Below are positions 1 to 11,798 of a DNA stretch of 64,000 nucleotides, one piece after another. The position numbers and the translations under genes were made by a program. This DNA is from Dasypus novemcinctus (Eukaryota > Chordata > Mammalia > Cingulata > Dasypodidae), in contig NC_080701.1 in assembly GCF_030445035.2 (NCBI RefSeq), forward strand, positions 27,992,798 to 28,056,797. Direction: 5' to 3'. The number at the start of each line of letters is the position of its first letter. Within the stretch, counting starts at the first letter, position 1. The notes under the pieces are model-generated. The model did not search any database, was not told the DNA's origin, and saw nothing but the letters and a program-made list of their open reading frames with translations.

Positions 1-1377
1 GATAAAGTCCTAGTATTTAGAGTAAGGAGGCAATTATAGGCTTCTGACAACTAAAACACTATGTTTTCTTGTCAAGTTACATTATTCTGAAATTCTGAAG
101 TGATGTAGCTGTGTATGAACTGCAGAGAACAAATATGTATACATGCCTTAGGAAATTTCTGATCTTAAAAAAAGGCTCAAGATGTCTTTTCTTAAAATAA
201 GAAATATTAAACTTGAATTCTAGTTCAGCCAGTACCCAAACATACCTGGGTATTCTGAGTTTCTTTAAATTTTTCTCTGTATCAGCCTGTGTTGGTTATG
301 CAAGAATTACTAAATATTTTTCCTCTCTTAATAGAGTTTCAGGAAAGAATAATTGACTGAACGGCAAATAAGTATAATTATTTCTTAGCTGTTCCTACCT
401 TTTTCTCCAGACCTCAATGCGTCACTCTTTACCTGTGGGCAGCTTCTCATTGGAAACATAAGCAGTCCTTCAGGCTAGTAGTTCTGTATTGAAATCGTTT
501 TGGATATATTAAGTATAGGCTTAATATTTTAGGAAGTATTGCTACATGTGTTAGGGGTTGTCTATATGGTGAACTAAACATTTTCCAATTTCTAATAAAG
601 CCCTGGTTTCTTAGAGCTTACTGTTTCCTGAGCTTTCTGGAATCAGCCAGGCTGGGGTGTGTACTACCTAGTGTTCTGCTGAGGTTTGTTTATTTCCTTG
701 AGCTCTCAACTTCATTTGGCATCCTTTTCCTCCTGCCTTGGCATAACTGAAAGTGCTCAGAGGGGACCTAGATGGGCACTGGAGGTAGCACTCTGCTGCC
801 CTCTTCTGAGCCCAGCAGGCAGGTCAGATACACCTGAGCGGAGGCTGCGACATGGTTTCTCAACAGTTAGGGTTCAAAGAGTCCCAGAGTGAAGGTCATC
901 ATCACCTCGCCTTGGGACGATGCCATTTTTGTCTCTGCTGAAAGCAATTGCGATAACGGCATCCCATATTGAGATGTCAGCTATGGTTTCTCTCTCGAAC
1001 AAAGACTGTACCCAGTGAATGCTGCTTTGGCTCCGACCCACACTTTAATTCTTTTCTCCTCATTTGAATGTGCCATTTTACCAGCAAAAGGACTGACTGA
1101 AGAAAAACTTTAAGAAAGTGCTATTTTTTTCTTTTCTAAGCTTCAGTCCCTACAGACCAGTTCCATAACACCTGTTGAGCTGTCTGCTAACCTCAGTTTA
1201 CTCCTCTTCCCATCTCTATTAGCTTTGTCTGCTCTCAGCAGGGATCCTGGCTTCCTAAGTTATACCAAAAAAGAAGCTTTGAGGCATCTCCGTGCCTTGA
1301 TTTTCCTCTTGTCTTCTTCCAAACTTACCAGCTGTTCGCCCATCCCTTCATTCCTCCCTCCTATCTTCGAGAAAAGG
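1..1377. other. No gene or clear repeat recognised
   Basis: Ordinary AT-rich mammalian non-coding sequence. Two short open frames (686-892 and 1225-1677) have no recognisable domain. The second runs into the LTR that starts at 1378 and into a poly-T tract, so it is not credible as a gene. Confidence 0.6.
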
Positions 1378-2504
1378 TGTTTTCGTTTACTGGCTCCTAA
1401 ATTAAATGCCAGGCAGTGGGCTGGCTTAAGCAACAGGAATGCATTGACTTGTGGTTTTGAGGCTAGAGGATGTCCAACATCGAGGTGTCATCAAGGCAGT
1501 GCTTTCTCCCTGAGTCTGTGGCGTGCTGGGGCTGGCTGCCCGAGCTCCTTGTCCTTGGCTTTTCTGGACCATGGCCATGGGCATGGCCGCCTCTCCTGCC
1601 TTCTCTTTTCTCTTCCAGGTTCCTTTGACTTCCAGCTTCCTGCGGCTTCTTTTTTTTTTTTTTTATTGACTTTGTAATAATATTACATTAAAAATATATA
1701 TGTGAGGTCCCATTCAACCCCACCCCCCCACCCCCCCTCTCCCCCCCCCAACAACACTCGTTCCCATCATCATGACACATCCATTGGATTTGGTAAGTAC
1801 ATCTTTGGGCACCTCTGCACCTCATAGACAATGATTCACATCATGGCCCATACTCTCCTCCATTCCATCCAGTGGGCCCTGTGAGGATTTACAATGTCCA
1901 GTGATTGCCTCTGAAGCACCATCCAGGGCAGCTCCATGTCCCAAAGACGCCTCCACCTCTCATCTCTTCCTGCCTTTCCCCATACCCATCAGCCACCATG
2001 TCCACTTTTCCCAATCCAATGCCACCTCTTCTATGTGGACATTGGATTGGTTGTGTCCATTGCACCTCTATGTCAAGAGGAGGCTCAGATTCCACCTGGA
2101 TGCTGGATGCAATCCTCCCATTTTCAGTTGTAATCACTCTAGGCTCCATGGTGTGGTGGTTGTCCTTCTTCAACTCCATCTTAGCTGAGTGTGGTAAGTC
2201 CAATAGATCAGATTGTAGGTGCTGGAGTCTGTTGAGGCTCAGGACCTGGCTATCACATTGTCAGTCCAGAGATTCAAATCCCCTAAATATATCTTAAACC
2301 CCAACTTTCTCTCTTTGTGTCTGAATTTCATTCTGTTTACAAAGGGCACCAGTCGTAGGAGTAAGACCCATCCTAAATCAATTGGGCCACACCCTCACTG
2401 AGGTCGTCCCATTAAAAGTTCCTGTTTACAATGGGCTCTTACCACGGGAATGGAAGAAGATTAAGAACATGTTTTCCTGGGCTACAAAGCTCCAAACCAC
2501 CACA
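1378..2504 (-). mobile_element. MaLR-type LTR, split by an L1 3' end
   Basis: Read on the minus strand, the element starts TGTGGTGGTTTG at 2504 and ends near 1378 in GTAAACGAAAACA, so it has TG...CA ends. The outer parts (1378-1647 and about 2304-2504) match the other MaLR-like LTRs here, for example the block that on the plus strand reads caacaggaatgcattg and gaggctagagga. The middle 650 bp is a later L1 insertion. I could not find a convincing 5-bp target duplication (AAAGG against GAAGC). MaLR LTRs are non-coding remnants of ERVL-related retrotransposons. The family name is by resemblance. Confidence 0.7.
1648..2303 (-). mobile_element. Xenarthran L1, 5'-truncated 3' end
   Basis: The plus strand begins with a T run (the reverse complement of the A tail), then a TTACATTAAAAATATAT block and a C-rich tract near 1722-1750. 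It continues through the diagnostic 3' UTR pieces tcatgacacatccattg, ccatccagtgggccct, agccaccatgtccac and ctccatggtgtggtgg, and ends near cttaaacccc. The same order recurs near 10.2, 10.9, 34.1, 41.6, 44.1 and 48.5 kb and in sense at 30.0 kb. Only 3' UTR is present, with no ORF2. Open frames at 1889-2203 (minus) and 1905-2297 (plus) are chance frames within it. Confidence 0.8.
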
Positions 2505-2619
2505 GAAGCCGTCTTTAATTTTTTCCCCCAAAGCCAATGTTTTTCATTCTTGCTGGTGATGTTTATTCTTTCTTACTTCCCCTGGGGATTTAATTCATTA
2601 ATTTTTCTACTCTAGCTCT

Positions 2620-3060
2620 TTCCTCCGTGTACTCCTTACTCCCTGCCTGCGAATGTGCACGTCTTCTCCTTGTTAGAAAAAAATCTTCTCTAATATCACA
2701 CTCTCCACCGAGTTACTTTTCCTCTCCTTTGTTTCACTGCAAAACCTCTTGAAAGGTTTGTCACCAGTCACTGCTTCCTTCTCTCTCATTTGCTTCTCAA
2801 TCCCTTGACACCTAGTTTCAGTCCTCACCACTCAACTGAAATTGTTGTAGCAAAGGTCATCTATGATCTTCTAACTGCCAAAGCCACCATACCTCTGAGT
2901 GGTCTCCACTGGCCCTTCACCGACAGCCCTCCCTTCTGGAAACTCTTCCCTTGGTTTTGTGAAACAACTGTCTTCCCTTTCTTGCCTTCCCTCTCTTCCT
3001 AGTTTCACCCCTTAAATGTCACCCACTGTTCTTTCCTGGGGCTGATTTGTACTGGGGCTG
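2620..3060 (+). pseudogene. L2 (CR1-like LINE) reverse transcriptase remnant
   Basis: The frame at 2790-3002 contains SFSPHHSTEIVVAKVIYDL. This resembles the L2 reverse-transcriptase motif of the form FRPHHSTETAL.KVTNDL, an RT palm region shared with CR1-clade LINEs. Downstream DNA (tggaaactcttccc... and cctctcttcctag...) follows the L2 consensus order but with frameshifts and stops. L2 was active in early mammals, so this is an ancient dead copy. Its extent is approximate. Confidence 0.65.
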
Positions 3061-4959
3061 AGGAGCTGGATTTGACCTTGGCTCCTGCTGTGTTCTCTCT
3101 ACTCGGCAAGATCACCACCTGCCTTCCATTTCCTCCCCTTCCCTAGGGCATTATAACCCTGTAGAAATTAGCATGCTTCAGAATATCCTCGGTCACCATG
3201 CTTGTTCCTGTTCTCGCCTTGCCCTAATAAAGGAAGGAAGATACTTTTGGTCACAGGATGCCTTGCTCTTTCTCTTTATTGTGTGCTGGCTGTTAAAATG
3301 GATCAGAACAAAAGAGGGTTTTCATGAGGTAATGTAAAAACGTGGGGCAGGCCTTGCTTCTGGGCTCTTTAGATGGCTCAAAATGAAATTTAAGGTACAT
3401 TAAATTTAAGGTACGTTAAATTAAGGTACTTAACATTGAGAATATGTGGCTTCATTTGTCCAGTCTTTCAGTTGAAGACATCCCTGCATATTCTACTTTA
3501 GTAAAGGGTTCTTGTTTAAAACATCTTCCAGGCACAAGTACCATATTTTTATTTAGAAAATTGTGAAAATTATTACAAGGAACACAATATCTCTTTACCA
3601 CATCACTGAGAAATGTCCGGGAAATCGCCCAGGGAAGGCTCCCTCTCGTCTCTGACTGTATCTGCCTAAAGGCCTTCTCCAAAATTAGATGATTCATTTA
3701 TGCTGTAGATTTATCTGGGATTTGTATAGTTACTTCCCCACCTCTCATTTCAACAGTCTTCTTTTCCTTTTTCTTTCTTTTTTTTTTTAACTTCTCTTCC
3801 CTTTCTTCCTTCTTGCTTATGAGACTATTTTACTGGAAAACACTAGTAATCCTAAAATTGCACTTTCAGCTTTTTTCCAAAGAACAAAAGACAGTATGAA
3901 AATAGTGAAAGAGAAAAACTTCTTGAGAAGCAGCAGAGAAACCTGAAATGAAAGACCTGGGTACATCCCAAGAAAGGGGAAGGAAATCAGAAAACCTTTC
4001 AAGGAAGCTCTAGTAATTCCAAAAGTCCTGGCATTATAATCTGGAGAAAAGAAACCTTACAGTCCCAGTTAGGTAGCCGGGGGTTTTAGAGTTTTTAGAT
4101 CCATTTAATGTTGCACTGATCCCATGGCTTAGTGAAGTTTATATCCAGCCCATGTACTGGGTTTTTGGAGGAAGTAAAGATACCGATTGTATCAGGTTCA
4201 AAAGTTCCTTTGTTTTTCATTTTTTTGATTTAATTTTTAAAGGAATGTAAACATTCTTGGAAATGGAACATTCCTTTTCAGACATGCGTATAGATTCTAA
4301 AAGATTAATCTGAATACCCTTCCTTTATTTTCTACCTTTGTGTACTTTAGACAGTTTCAAGGGCCTACGCTGTAATGAAGCATGGCTCTAATTTGAAATG
4401 GAAATCCTTGGGAAAGAAGGGTTGATCATGTTAATGATAATATGTACTGTTTATTTTTCCCAGTCTTCTAAATATTTCCTTCCGTTTATAGCCAAATAAA
4501 AAAGATGTGTTTAGATTTCCTTCGTATTTCTTTTTAAATCTGGAACATTCACTAATTGCTGTAAGCGTGTAAGTTGCCCAGTCCAATCAAATGTCATTCA
4601 GTGTTTGAAACTACACAACATGCTTTCTTTAGAATAATCTACATTGTGCACCACTCTGATGCAAAGTCTTTTTTTCCATGATCTAACGTTTCTTTGGAAG
4701 CTGAAAGTCAGCAAACAGCAAGCAATCCATCCTTTCAGATTTCTGTTCTCAGTGGCGGGAGTCTAGGATTTATGTTTAGATTTGCTGTGGACACAATTCC
4801 AAAATTCTCTTGCTAAGTTACAGATCTGAGAACAGGCGAAAAATATGAACTAGGAGGTTTTCTTTCGTTTCATTTGTAGGATGTTACTGTAATTAGCAAT
4901 AAATAATGAGTGTTTTCCTCAAACTTTACCCTCTATGGGAAAGTCTTGAAGGACTCTTT
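3061..4959. other. No gene recognised
   Basis: About 1.9 kb without a recognised repeat apart from a small tandem array (3389-3434) and a T tract near 3780. Frames of 81 aa (3452-3697, minus) and 61 aa (3817-4002, minus) have no identifiable domain. The sequence is AT-rich and could hold conserved non-coding elements, which cannot be judged without alignment. Confidence 0.55.
3389..3434. repeat. Short tandem repeat, about 3 x 16 bp
   Basis: Three imperfect copies of TTTAAGGTACRTTAAA follow one another, the last one shortened (ttaaggtacttaac). Each unit is nearly palindromic (TTTAA...TTAAA). Confidence 0.7.
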
Positions 4960-5217
4960 AAAACAGAGATTGCTAAACCCTATCCTCAGTGTGCGGTTCA
5001 GTGGCTCTGGGAAGGCCTGAGAATTTGCATTTCTAACAGGTTGCCACAGGATGCGAATCCTGCCAGTACAGAGACCGGGCTTTGAGCACCTCTGTTCTAA
5101 TTACAAAGTTTCAGCACAACTGAGAATTTGCATTTCTAACAGGTTGCCACAGGATGCCAATCCTGCCAGAGACCGGGCTTTGAGCACCTCTGTTCTAATT
5201 ACAAAGTTGCAGCACAA
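4960..5217. mobile_element. MER5-like (hAT-Charlie) DNA transposon relic with internal tandem duplication
   Basis: The string gaatttgcatttctaaca, followed by ggttgccacaggatg and ctttgagcacctctg, resembles the MER5A/B non-autonomous hAT-Charlie family. The right half is present twice in tandem (5018-5120 and 5121-5217). The copies are nearly identical apart from a 5-base gap (ccagtacagagacc against ccagagacc) and a few substitutions. No transposase is encoded. Confidence 0.65.
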
Positions 5218-5843
5218 TAATTATATGTGATTTAAATCAGAGTTTCTATTTTCACTCTGCTTATGCAAGAGAAACTGAAAGATTAATGTGGGAATTAAAA
5301 ATTTTGAAGAACACATTTTGAGAAGCATTATATATATATTTAAAAGCTATTATCTCCTATGATACTCAAAGGACACATACAACACCAGAAGCTAAAAAGT
5401 AAAATCGTCCTTTGCTCAGTGGTATGCTGCTTTAGGGCATGTCTTTCTGGTTTGACCTTTGCAAATGGATCTGGGATTTGAGGTCAGATGGCCATGGTTG
5501 AGGCTGGACCCATTTATATACAAAACTGGTCCAATCAGCAGTCCAGTTACACCTTCAGTCCAGTTGGCCTATTTAACATAATATTTACTCAACTATCACC
5601 CTTACAACTGAAAGGACTGAGTCAGCCCCTTCTCACAAACCAAACTCACTCAAAGAAATGGTGCAATTCCCCCAGAATCTGTTTTTCTTTGCTTAAGCAT
5701 CACTTTTTAAAAGAAATTTTAAGTATTTATGGCTACTGAAACACCCTTAGAGTTTCAGTCTTCTCTTTTAATATCCTCCACAGATTGTTTCAGTTTCTAA
5801 AAAATCAAACAAAAACAAAAAACCCAACTATTGAAAGAGATAA
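5218..5843. other. No gene recognised
   Basis: AT-rich sequence without an identifiable repeat. The 83-aa frame at 5488-5739 has no domain that I recognise. Confidence 0.5.
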
Positions 5844-5961
5844 GGAGAGCGGGTGGAGTTCAGTGGTTGAGACCTGCTTCACAGGTACGGGGCCCCAGGT
5901 TCATTCACTGGTACCTTCTAAAAAAATAAAAATGAAACTTTTGAAAAAAGATTTAAAAAAA
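5844..5961 (+). mobile_element. DAS-type SINE (tRNA-derived, short form)
   Basis: A diverged tRNA-like head (gagcgggtggagttcagtgg ... ggttcattcactggtacc) is followed by an A-rich tail to about 5961. Flanks give an imperfect target duplication: gaaagagataa at 5833-5843 and ggaagagataa at 5962-5972. DAS-SINEs are RNA polymerase III retroposons mobilised by L1 and typical of armadillo. Confidence 0.85.
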
Positions 5962-6217
5962 GGAAGAGATAAAACAAGGAGCCTGCTATTCCAAATGCGA
6001 GCTCAAACGCTATGAAAATGAGCGTGGAAGAGAGCAACAACTTGGTTAGACTAATGAATGTGCCTCTGGGTGCCCGGAAGTCCGAGATGCAAAGGATTTG
6101 GAACCCGGAGGAAGGGGAGCCACAGCACTCTCCTGGTTGTGCTCCAAGGAGCTATTATTATCTCTGGCACTTGCTCTTACAGGGCCTGATGGATGACAGT
6201 GGACTTAGTTTGGTTAT

Positions 6218-6777
6218 TGTTTTGGTTTGCTAGAAGCTGCCGAAAGCAATATAGCAGAAATAGGTTGGCTTTGCAATGGGGATTTATTAGGTTGCACACT
6301 TACAGACCTGAGGCTGAGAAAAGTGTCCAAATCAAGGCAACATAAGGCAATGCTCTCTCCCTGAAGACGGGCTGTGGGTGACCCTGGGACTCCTTGCTCT
6401 CATGGGAAGGCACATGGCAGCGTCCGCTGGTCTCTGCCCTCTCCCCCTGGCTCTGCTGCTTTCAGCTTCTGGCTGCTCCATCTGTGCCTTCTCTCTCAGT
6501 TTCTGAGGGCTCCTCTCTTTGCTTCTGTGTCTTCTGTCTCAGCTTCCATGTCTTTTCTCTCTGTCTCTCTCTCTGAATTCATCCCATTTATAAAGGACTC
6601 CAGGACAAGGATTAAGATCCACCCTGGGTCATGCCTTACTGAAGTAATCTGATCAAAGGCCACTCACTGAAATAATTTAATCAAAGGGTCCCACCTGCAG
6701 TAGGTATAACCCACAGGGATGGATTAGCTCTGAGAACTGATCTTTTCTGCAGTTCAAAGGCGCCTCAAACTACCACA
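6218..6777 (-). mobile_element. MaLR-type solo LTR
   Basis: On the minus strand it runs from TGTGGTAGTTTGAGG (6777) to ...GCAAACCAAAACA (6218). Near-matching 5-bp flanks, GTTAT (6213-6217) and GTTAG (6778-6782), fit a class III-type 5-bp target duplication with one mutation. A pyrimidine-rich block on the plus strand (6480-6580) is the GA-rich central part of this LTR family. It is non-coding, and the 92-aa frame inside is chance. Confidence 0.8.
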
Positions 6778-7180
6778 GTTAGAAAATATGTACAGCAGGA
6801 GAGGTGCCTAAATATTTTTCTTTCCAAACATTGGGTGTCCTGTAACATTCTAAAGTACCATAATTCTGGTCCTTTAGACTCGAATCAATGTTAGCAATAC
6901 CTTGCAGAAAACCTGGGGAAACAAATCAACAAGATTACATTTGATTGATTGTCAAGGCTTTTCTTTCTTTGACCTTCCCTATCTGAATTGCTATTCTTCA
7001 TTTTTTCAAATAAAAATGAGTGCAATTTCAAATGTAATTGAGCACATACAATAGTTGTGAGAAAGAAGCAAAGGAAGCTAAGGAAATCCTCTGAATGTTA
7101 GCCTCTTTCCTTTTCTTCATTCCAAGTCTCTTCTTTATTCAAGCTTCTAATTGTCCCTATTACTAATCCCACCCACTTCT
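6778..7180. other. No gene recognised
   Basis: AT-rich sequence with nothing identifiable. Its right end, cccacccacttct (7168-7180), is the left target duplication of the next SINE. Confidence 0.5.
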
Positions 7181-7395
7181 TCCCCCTCAAATCCCGATGG
7201 CTCCCTTGTCTGTTTGCTCATTGTTTTTGCTTGTTGTTTTTGCTCATTGTCTGCTTGTTTTTTTTTCTCGTTTTTGCTCCTTGTTTTTGCGTGATGTCTG
7301 CTTGTTGTTTGTCTTCTTTAGGAGGTATGGGGACCCAAACCCAGGACTTCTCATGTGGGAGGCAGGCACACAATAGCTTGAGCCACATCTACTCC
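7181..7395 (-). mobile_element. DAS-type SINE with long A/C-rich linker tail
   Basis: The head at the right reads, on the plus strand, ggacccaaacccaggac ... gagccacatctactcc. The tail at the left is a degenerate array of tgtttttgctca-like units (7209-7310). Perfect 13-bp target duplication CCCACCCACTTCT at 7168-7180 and 7396-7408. The tail ends with the same 'agacaaggga' motif (minus strand) found at the monomer joint of the dimeric SINEs near 63.3 kb. Confidence 0.9.
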
Positions 7396-7408
7396 CCCAC
7401 CCACTTCT

Positions 7409-7751
7409 AATACATGAAAAGATGATAAAGTTATATAGTGATAATTCAAACTGCACATGAGAAGCAGTCCTTTTATTTTATAGCAATGCCTAGAATAGAC
7501 CTATTTTCAGTTTTATTTCCCAGGTTTTCAGTTACGTGTGTATATGTTTTGATTTCTAGTCTCCAACTTGGCTATTCTCCAGTTTTGAACAATCCTCAGG
7601 TTGCTTTCTTTATTGTTCTCCTGTATGTGCTCAGGTACGAAGGTCTATCCAGTTTGGAAAATGAACCTCAGCACTCACTGTCAAGCAGAATGTTTCTCCT
7701 GAGAGGCTCCCTGTAGGGTTGTTGCAGTACCCCCTCCTGTTTAGTGCAGTG
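7409..7751. other. No gene recognised
   Basis: The open frame 7438-7716 (92 aa) shows no domain, signal peptide or family resemblance and is treated as chance. Confidence 0.5.
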
Positions 7752-8304
7752 TGTGGCAGTTTGAAGCTTTTGTGGCCCCCAGAACATCCTGTTAAAGCTA
7801 ATCCATGCCTGTGCTGGTAAACCCATTGTAGATGGGGCCTTTGGGTTAGATGTAATTTAAGGACCTTCCAGTGAGATCACATTTGATTAGATCTTTTCAG
7901 TTAAGAGCCTTTGAAAATATTGTGTGACCCAGGGATTGTCTTAATCATCTTACTGGAATCCTTATAAATGGAGGAAAAGAAAGCAACAGTCAGAGAAAGA
8001 AGCTGTGGAGATAGAAGCTCCCAGAAGTTGAAATCAATGAACATGGGAGAGAGAAAAACCACAGATAGAGGAGACTGAAGCTGAAAGCAAGGAGGCCCAG
8101 AGGAAAGAGGAGAGATGAGGGGACACTGCCATGGGTCTCATCGCCCACAGCTGCAGCTTGGAGAGAAAGGATCTCCTGATGATGCCTTAATTTGGACACT
8201 TCCATGACCTCGGAACAGTAAGTTTTTAACCTAGTAAATCCCCATTCTAAAAGCCATCCCATTTCTGGTATATTGCTCCCAGCAGCTTTCCGCAAACTAA
8301 GACA
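7752..8304 (+). mobile_element. MaLR-type solo LTR
   Basis: Begins TGTGGCAGTTTGAAGC and ends GCAAACTAAGACA. Flanks CAGTG (7747-7751) and CCGTG (8305-8309) fit a 5-bp target duplication with one change. The interior has the family order: cctttgggttag, aatccttataaatgg, a GA-rich block (7975-8110), atttggacac, and cccatttctggta near the 3' end. The minus-strand 119-aa frame (7990-8349) is antisense to the LTR and not a gene. Confidence 0.82.
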
Positions 8305-9192
8305 CCGTGTTACCACATAACCTGTTTGGCAGTGACATCCTTCACACATTCATGGAAGAGGGGCTCTGGTTTACGTGCACTCTGTAGGAAAAGGTCCCCA
8401 TTAATCTACAGAGCTATCCAAGGTGTAGGAATAGGCTGGCATTTTACTGAACAGACATTTTAGAGAAATGGGCATCATGAAAGAACTCAAGGGCTGAGGT
8501 CTTGGGGATAAGGTTTCCTGAAAGGCTGGCTTGGCTTGGGGGACATTACCTGACCACCAGCCTTTCTGTGGTTTCGATAATTTGAATATAATTTCATAAT
8601 TTAAATAACTCGTCAGAATGACTTTGTGGTAGAAATATATTAATACACATTTTCCAATAGGAAAAAAAATGAGAAAAACTGAGATCTTGGGAGATTTTGG
8701 GGGTAGGGAGGGACACTTGTAGACACTCAACAATTACGTATTGATCAAGTTAAATGTGCCTCTTTAATCCAGAAGAATTTGGTCACTGGTTTGATGGCTA
8801 CTTCAAAAAGGGAAAATGTGAAAGTCTTTTTGGTTTTTCTCTGGGGTTTGAGATAGGAAGTGATTGTGAGGGCAGGGCGACGATAGAGAAGAGTGAAGGG
8901 GCTGAGGAACCGAGGAAAGCTTAGCTCTTCAAAACATGTATATTCTCTCTATATTTTATTTACTGATAATGCAGATTATGATACTGATAAATACAAAGAT
9001 GGAAAGGAAGAATCAGATTTTAATACTCATTATTAAAGAATACCATGACCTCAGAGGCGCTGCTGCCCACTATTGCAAAGTAAAGTAGCAGCAGACATAG
9101 ACTGCAGGTGAGGTGAGGGAGGCAAACACCTTGGGCAAAATTCAAGGAGCCACCAAAAATCTATGTAATCGTGACAAATAATAATTTAATTG
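8305..9192. other. No gene recognised
   Basis: About 0.9 kb of sequence without a repeat that I can name. The 110-aa minus-strand frame (8401-8733) has no recognisable domain. Confidence 0.5.
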
Positions 9193-9748
9193 TGTGGCAG
9201 TTTGAGATTATTTATGAATCCCAAAAAGAGAACGATTATGTGGCAAATGAATCTATTCCTCCAGGTATGATATCCTTCAATTATATTAGACTCAGCTAAG
9301 ATGTCTTTGATTAAATTATTTGTTAAGATTAGGACTTTGAGTCAACCACGTCAGTAGGATGTGACTCAGGTTGAGTCCCCGCCCCCTTGGTGGGCTGATA
9401 TGAATGAACACTCACTCAAGAAGACACATGGGAAGAGAGAAAGCTCCATAGATGCCAGAGGAGAGAACTTTATCATGTGACAGAAGGAGAAGGTTCAAAT
9501 AGCTGAAGCCCGGGGGAGAGATGAACCATTTGCCTGATAGTTTGAGGAAGCCAGGAAGGAGAGACCAGGCAGAGATCAGCGGCCATCTTGCTTTAACACG
9601 TGGCAATTGACGTTAGTGAGAAAGCATCCTTGAGTTGCACTCTTTAGGGCCTTATAACCGTAAGCTGTTACCCAAATATAAATACCCTTTATAAAAGCCA
9701 ACAGATTTTTGGTACTTTGCATTGGCACCCCTTTGGCAGACTGATACA
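9193..9748 (+). mobile_element. MaLR/ERVL-type LTR, second subfamily
   Basis: Begins TGTGGCAGTTTGAGAT and ends GGCAGACTGATACA. It shares the 3' block of the LTR at 7752 (ataaaagccaacagat, tttgcattggc) but has a distinct middle (gcggccatcttgcttt). That middle is shared in antisense with 27879-28334 (agcaagatggctgcc) and 32828-33631 (agcaagatggcggcg). No clean target duplication was seen. Confidence 0.75.
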
Positions 9749-10193
9749 GTGTGATATTTTAAAAATTAAAATTAGTGTAAAAAATCCACGAAAAAACAAA
9801 ATATCAACATTTTAAACGAAGATGGGATCTGACAAGGCTGGGATTAGGCAAAATGAGTTAGGTGAGTCACCCAGTGCCCAGGGCAGATCCTGTCTTCCTT
9901 TAAAATTTCAGATAGTGGGGTCTTCAAACTCCAGTAGTTTCTGTTCAGTTCCTTCTAAAGTTTCTCTCTTTACTAAGACTCTTTTATCACTTGGTGATTG
10001 TTTTCCTGATATCCTTTAGTTCTTCCTTTGTATTTTCCTTCATCTCCTTGACCATTTTTAATATCATTTTTTAAAGACTTTGTTCAGTATGTCTACATTC
10101 TCATCTTCTTCACTGGTGTTTTCTGTATTTTTATCCTGGTCCTTTGGATGGGCCATCATTTTCTGTCTTGTACTCTTTTGTTGCACACTGTAC

Positions 10194-10826
10194 TTTTTTT
10201 TTTTTCCAAATTCTACTCAGTTTATTCATTTTTTAAAAAATATTACATTCAAAAAATATGAGGTCCCCATTCACCCCCACCTCCCCCACCGCACCACTCC
10301 CCCCACAGTAACACTCTCCCCCATCATCATGACACATCCATTGCATCTGGTGAGTACATCTCTGGGCATCACTGCACCCCATGGCCTGTGGTCCACACCA
10401 TAGTCCACACTCTCCCACGTTCCATCCAGTGGGCCATGGGAGGACATACAATGTCCGGCAATTGTCCCTGGGGCACCACCCAGGACAACTCCAAGTCCCG
10501 AAAGTGCCTCCACATCTCATCTCTTCCTCCCATTCCCTGCACCCAGCAGCCACCATGGCCACTTTTTCCACACCAATGCCACGTTTTCTCGATTATTAAC
10601 TGCAATAGTTCATGAATAGAATATCATTAAGTCCACTCTAATCCTTACTGTATTCCTCCTTCCTGTGGACCTTGGATTGGTTGTGTCCATTCCACATCTA
10701 TGTCAAGAGGGGGCTTAGATTCCACATGGATACTGGATGCACTCCTCCTGCTTTCAGTTGTAGGCACTCTAGGCTCCATGGTGTGGTGGTGGACATTCTT
10801 CAACTCCATGTTAGCTGAGTGGGGAA
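10194..10826 (-). mobile_element. Xenarthran L1, 5'-truncated 3' end
   Basis: The plus strand starts with a T run, then aatattacattcaaaaaat, atgaggtcccc, a C-rich tract and the diagnostic 3' UTR series, ending gctgagtgggga. A 9-bp target duplication ACACTGTAC lies at 10185-10193 and 10827-10835. Overlapping chance frames on both strands (10233-10615) come from this low-stop 3' UTR. Confidence 0.9.
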
Positions 10827-11625
10827 ACACTGTACATTTTAATATTTTAAAATGTTAACTCTGGGAATTACTCCTGTTTCTTGGTTTTGTAACTAACTGG
10901 TGATATGAAAGAGATTTTCTTTTTCTTTTTTTCAATTAATTAATTAATTTAAAAATTTTAAATGTTACATTAAAAAAATATGAGGTCCGCATATACCCCC
11001 CACCCCCTCACCCCACTCCTCCCATAACAGCCTCCTCCATCATCATGGGACATTCATTGCACTTGGTGAATACATCTCTGAGCACTGCTGCACCACATGG
11101 TCAATGGTCCACATTATAGTTTATACTCTCCACCAGTCCAACCAGTGGGCCATGGGAGGAAATACACTGTCCAGTAACTGTCCCTGCAGTACCACCCAGG
11201 ACAACTCCAAGTCCTGAAAATGCCCCCACATCACATCTCTTCTTCCCACTCCCCACCCTCAGCAGCTACCATTGTGGTCGCCCCTCGGGCTGAAGTGTGG
11301 TTTGCTGACCTGGCGGGGGGCGGCGGCCGCAGTAGGCCTATTCCAAGCCGCTGCCCCTGTAATGAGATGGTTGGTCGGGCCCACCGCCACCCCTGAAGGA
11401 AGCTCGGCATGGGCGCAGAGTGCCCTCGGGTCTCCCCTTCTCGGCAACCATGCTTCCGTGGCCGCCCCTCCTCCCAGATAGTGCCGCACGATGATGCCTT
11501 CTTTCTCCCTGCGCAGGCACAGGGCGGAAAAATCCAGTCTGCCCTCTTTCCTTCCCCTGACAGCAGCAACAGCCAGGCGTGGGCGGGAAACTCAAGTCTG
11601 CCCTCCACCCCAGCAACAGCAGCCA

Positions 11626-11758
11626 CCAATCCCTAAACCCTGCCCCTTCCCCCAGCAACAGCGACAGCCAATCCCTAACCACCACCCCTCCCCCGTCCAG
11701 CACCTCCCACTGACCTTTCTCCGGCAACCAATCAGAGCAGGGCATGGCTTTGACCAAT
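11626..11758 (+). promoter_or_regulatory. CCAAT-box cluster in LTR U3
   Basis: CCAAT occurs at 11626-11630, 11668-11672, 11728-11732 and 11754-11758. The first two lie in a 42-bp imperfect direct repeat (about 11608-11649 and 11650-11691) sharing CCCCAGCAACAGC...CCAATCCCTAA. The last two sit in CCAATCAG contexts 18-48 bp upstream of the TATA box, the expected place for NF-Y sites. Confidence 0.75.
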
Positions 11759-11775
11759 CAGCCTTCCCCAGCCCC

Positions 11776-11782
11776 TATAAAA
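11776..11782 (+). promoter_or_regulatory. LTR TATA box
   Basis: TATAAAA in the context cagcccctataaaactg. Start of transcription is expected about 25-30 bp downstream, near 11801-11810, overlapping the poly(A) signal. Confidence 0.8.
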
Positions 11783-11798
11783 CTGTTGCCTCTCCCTC

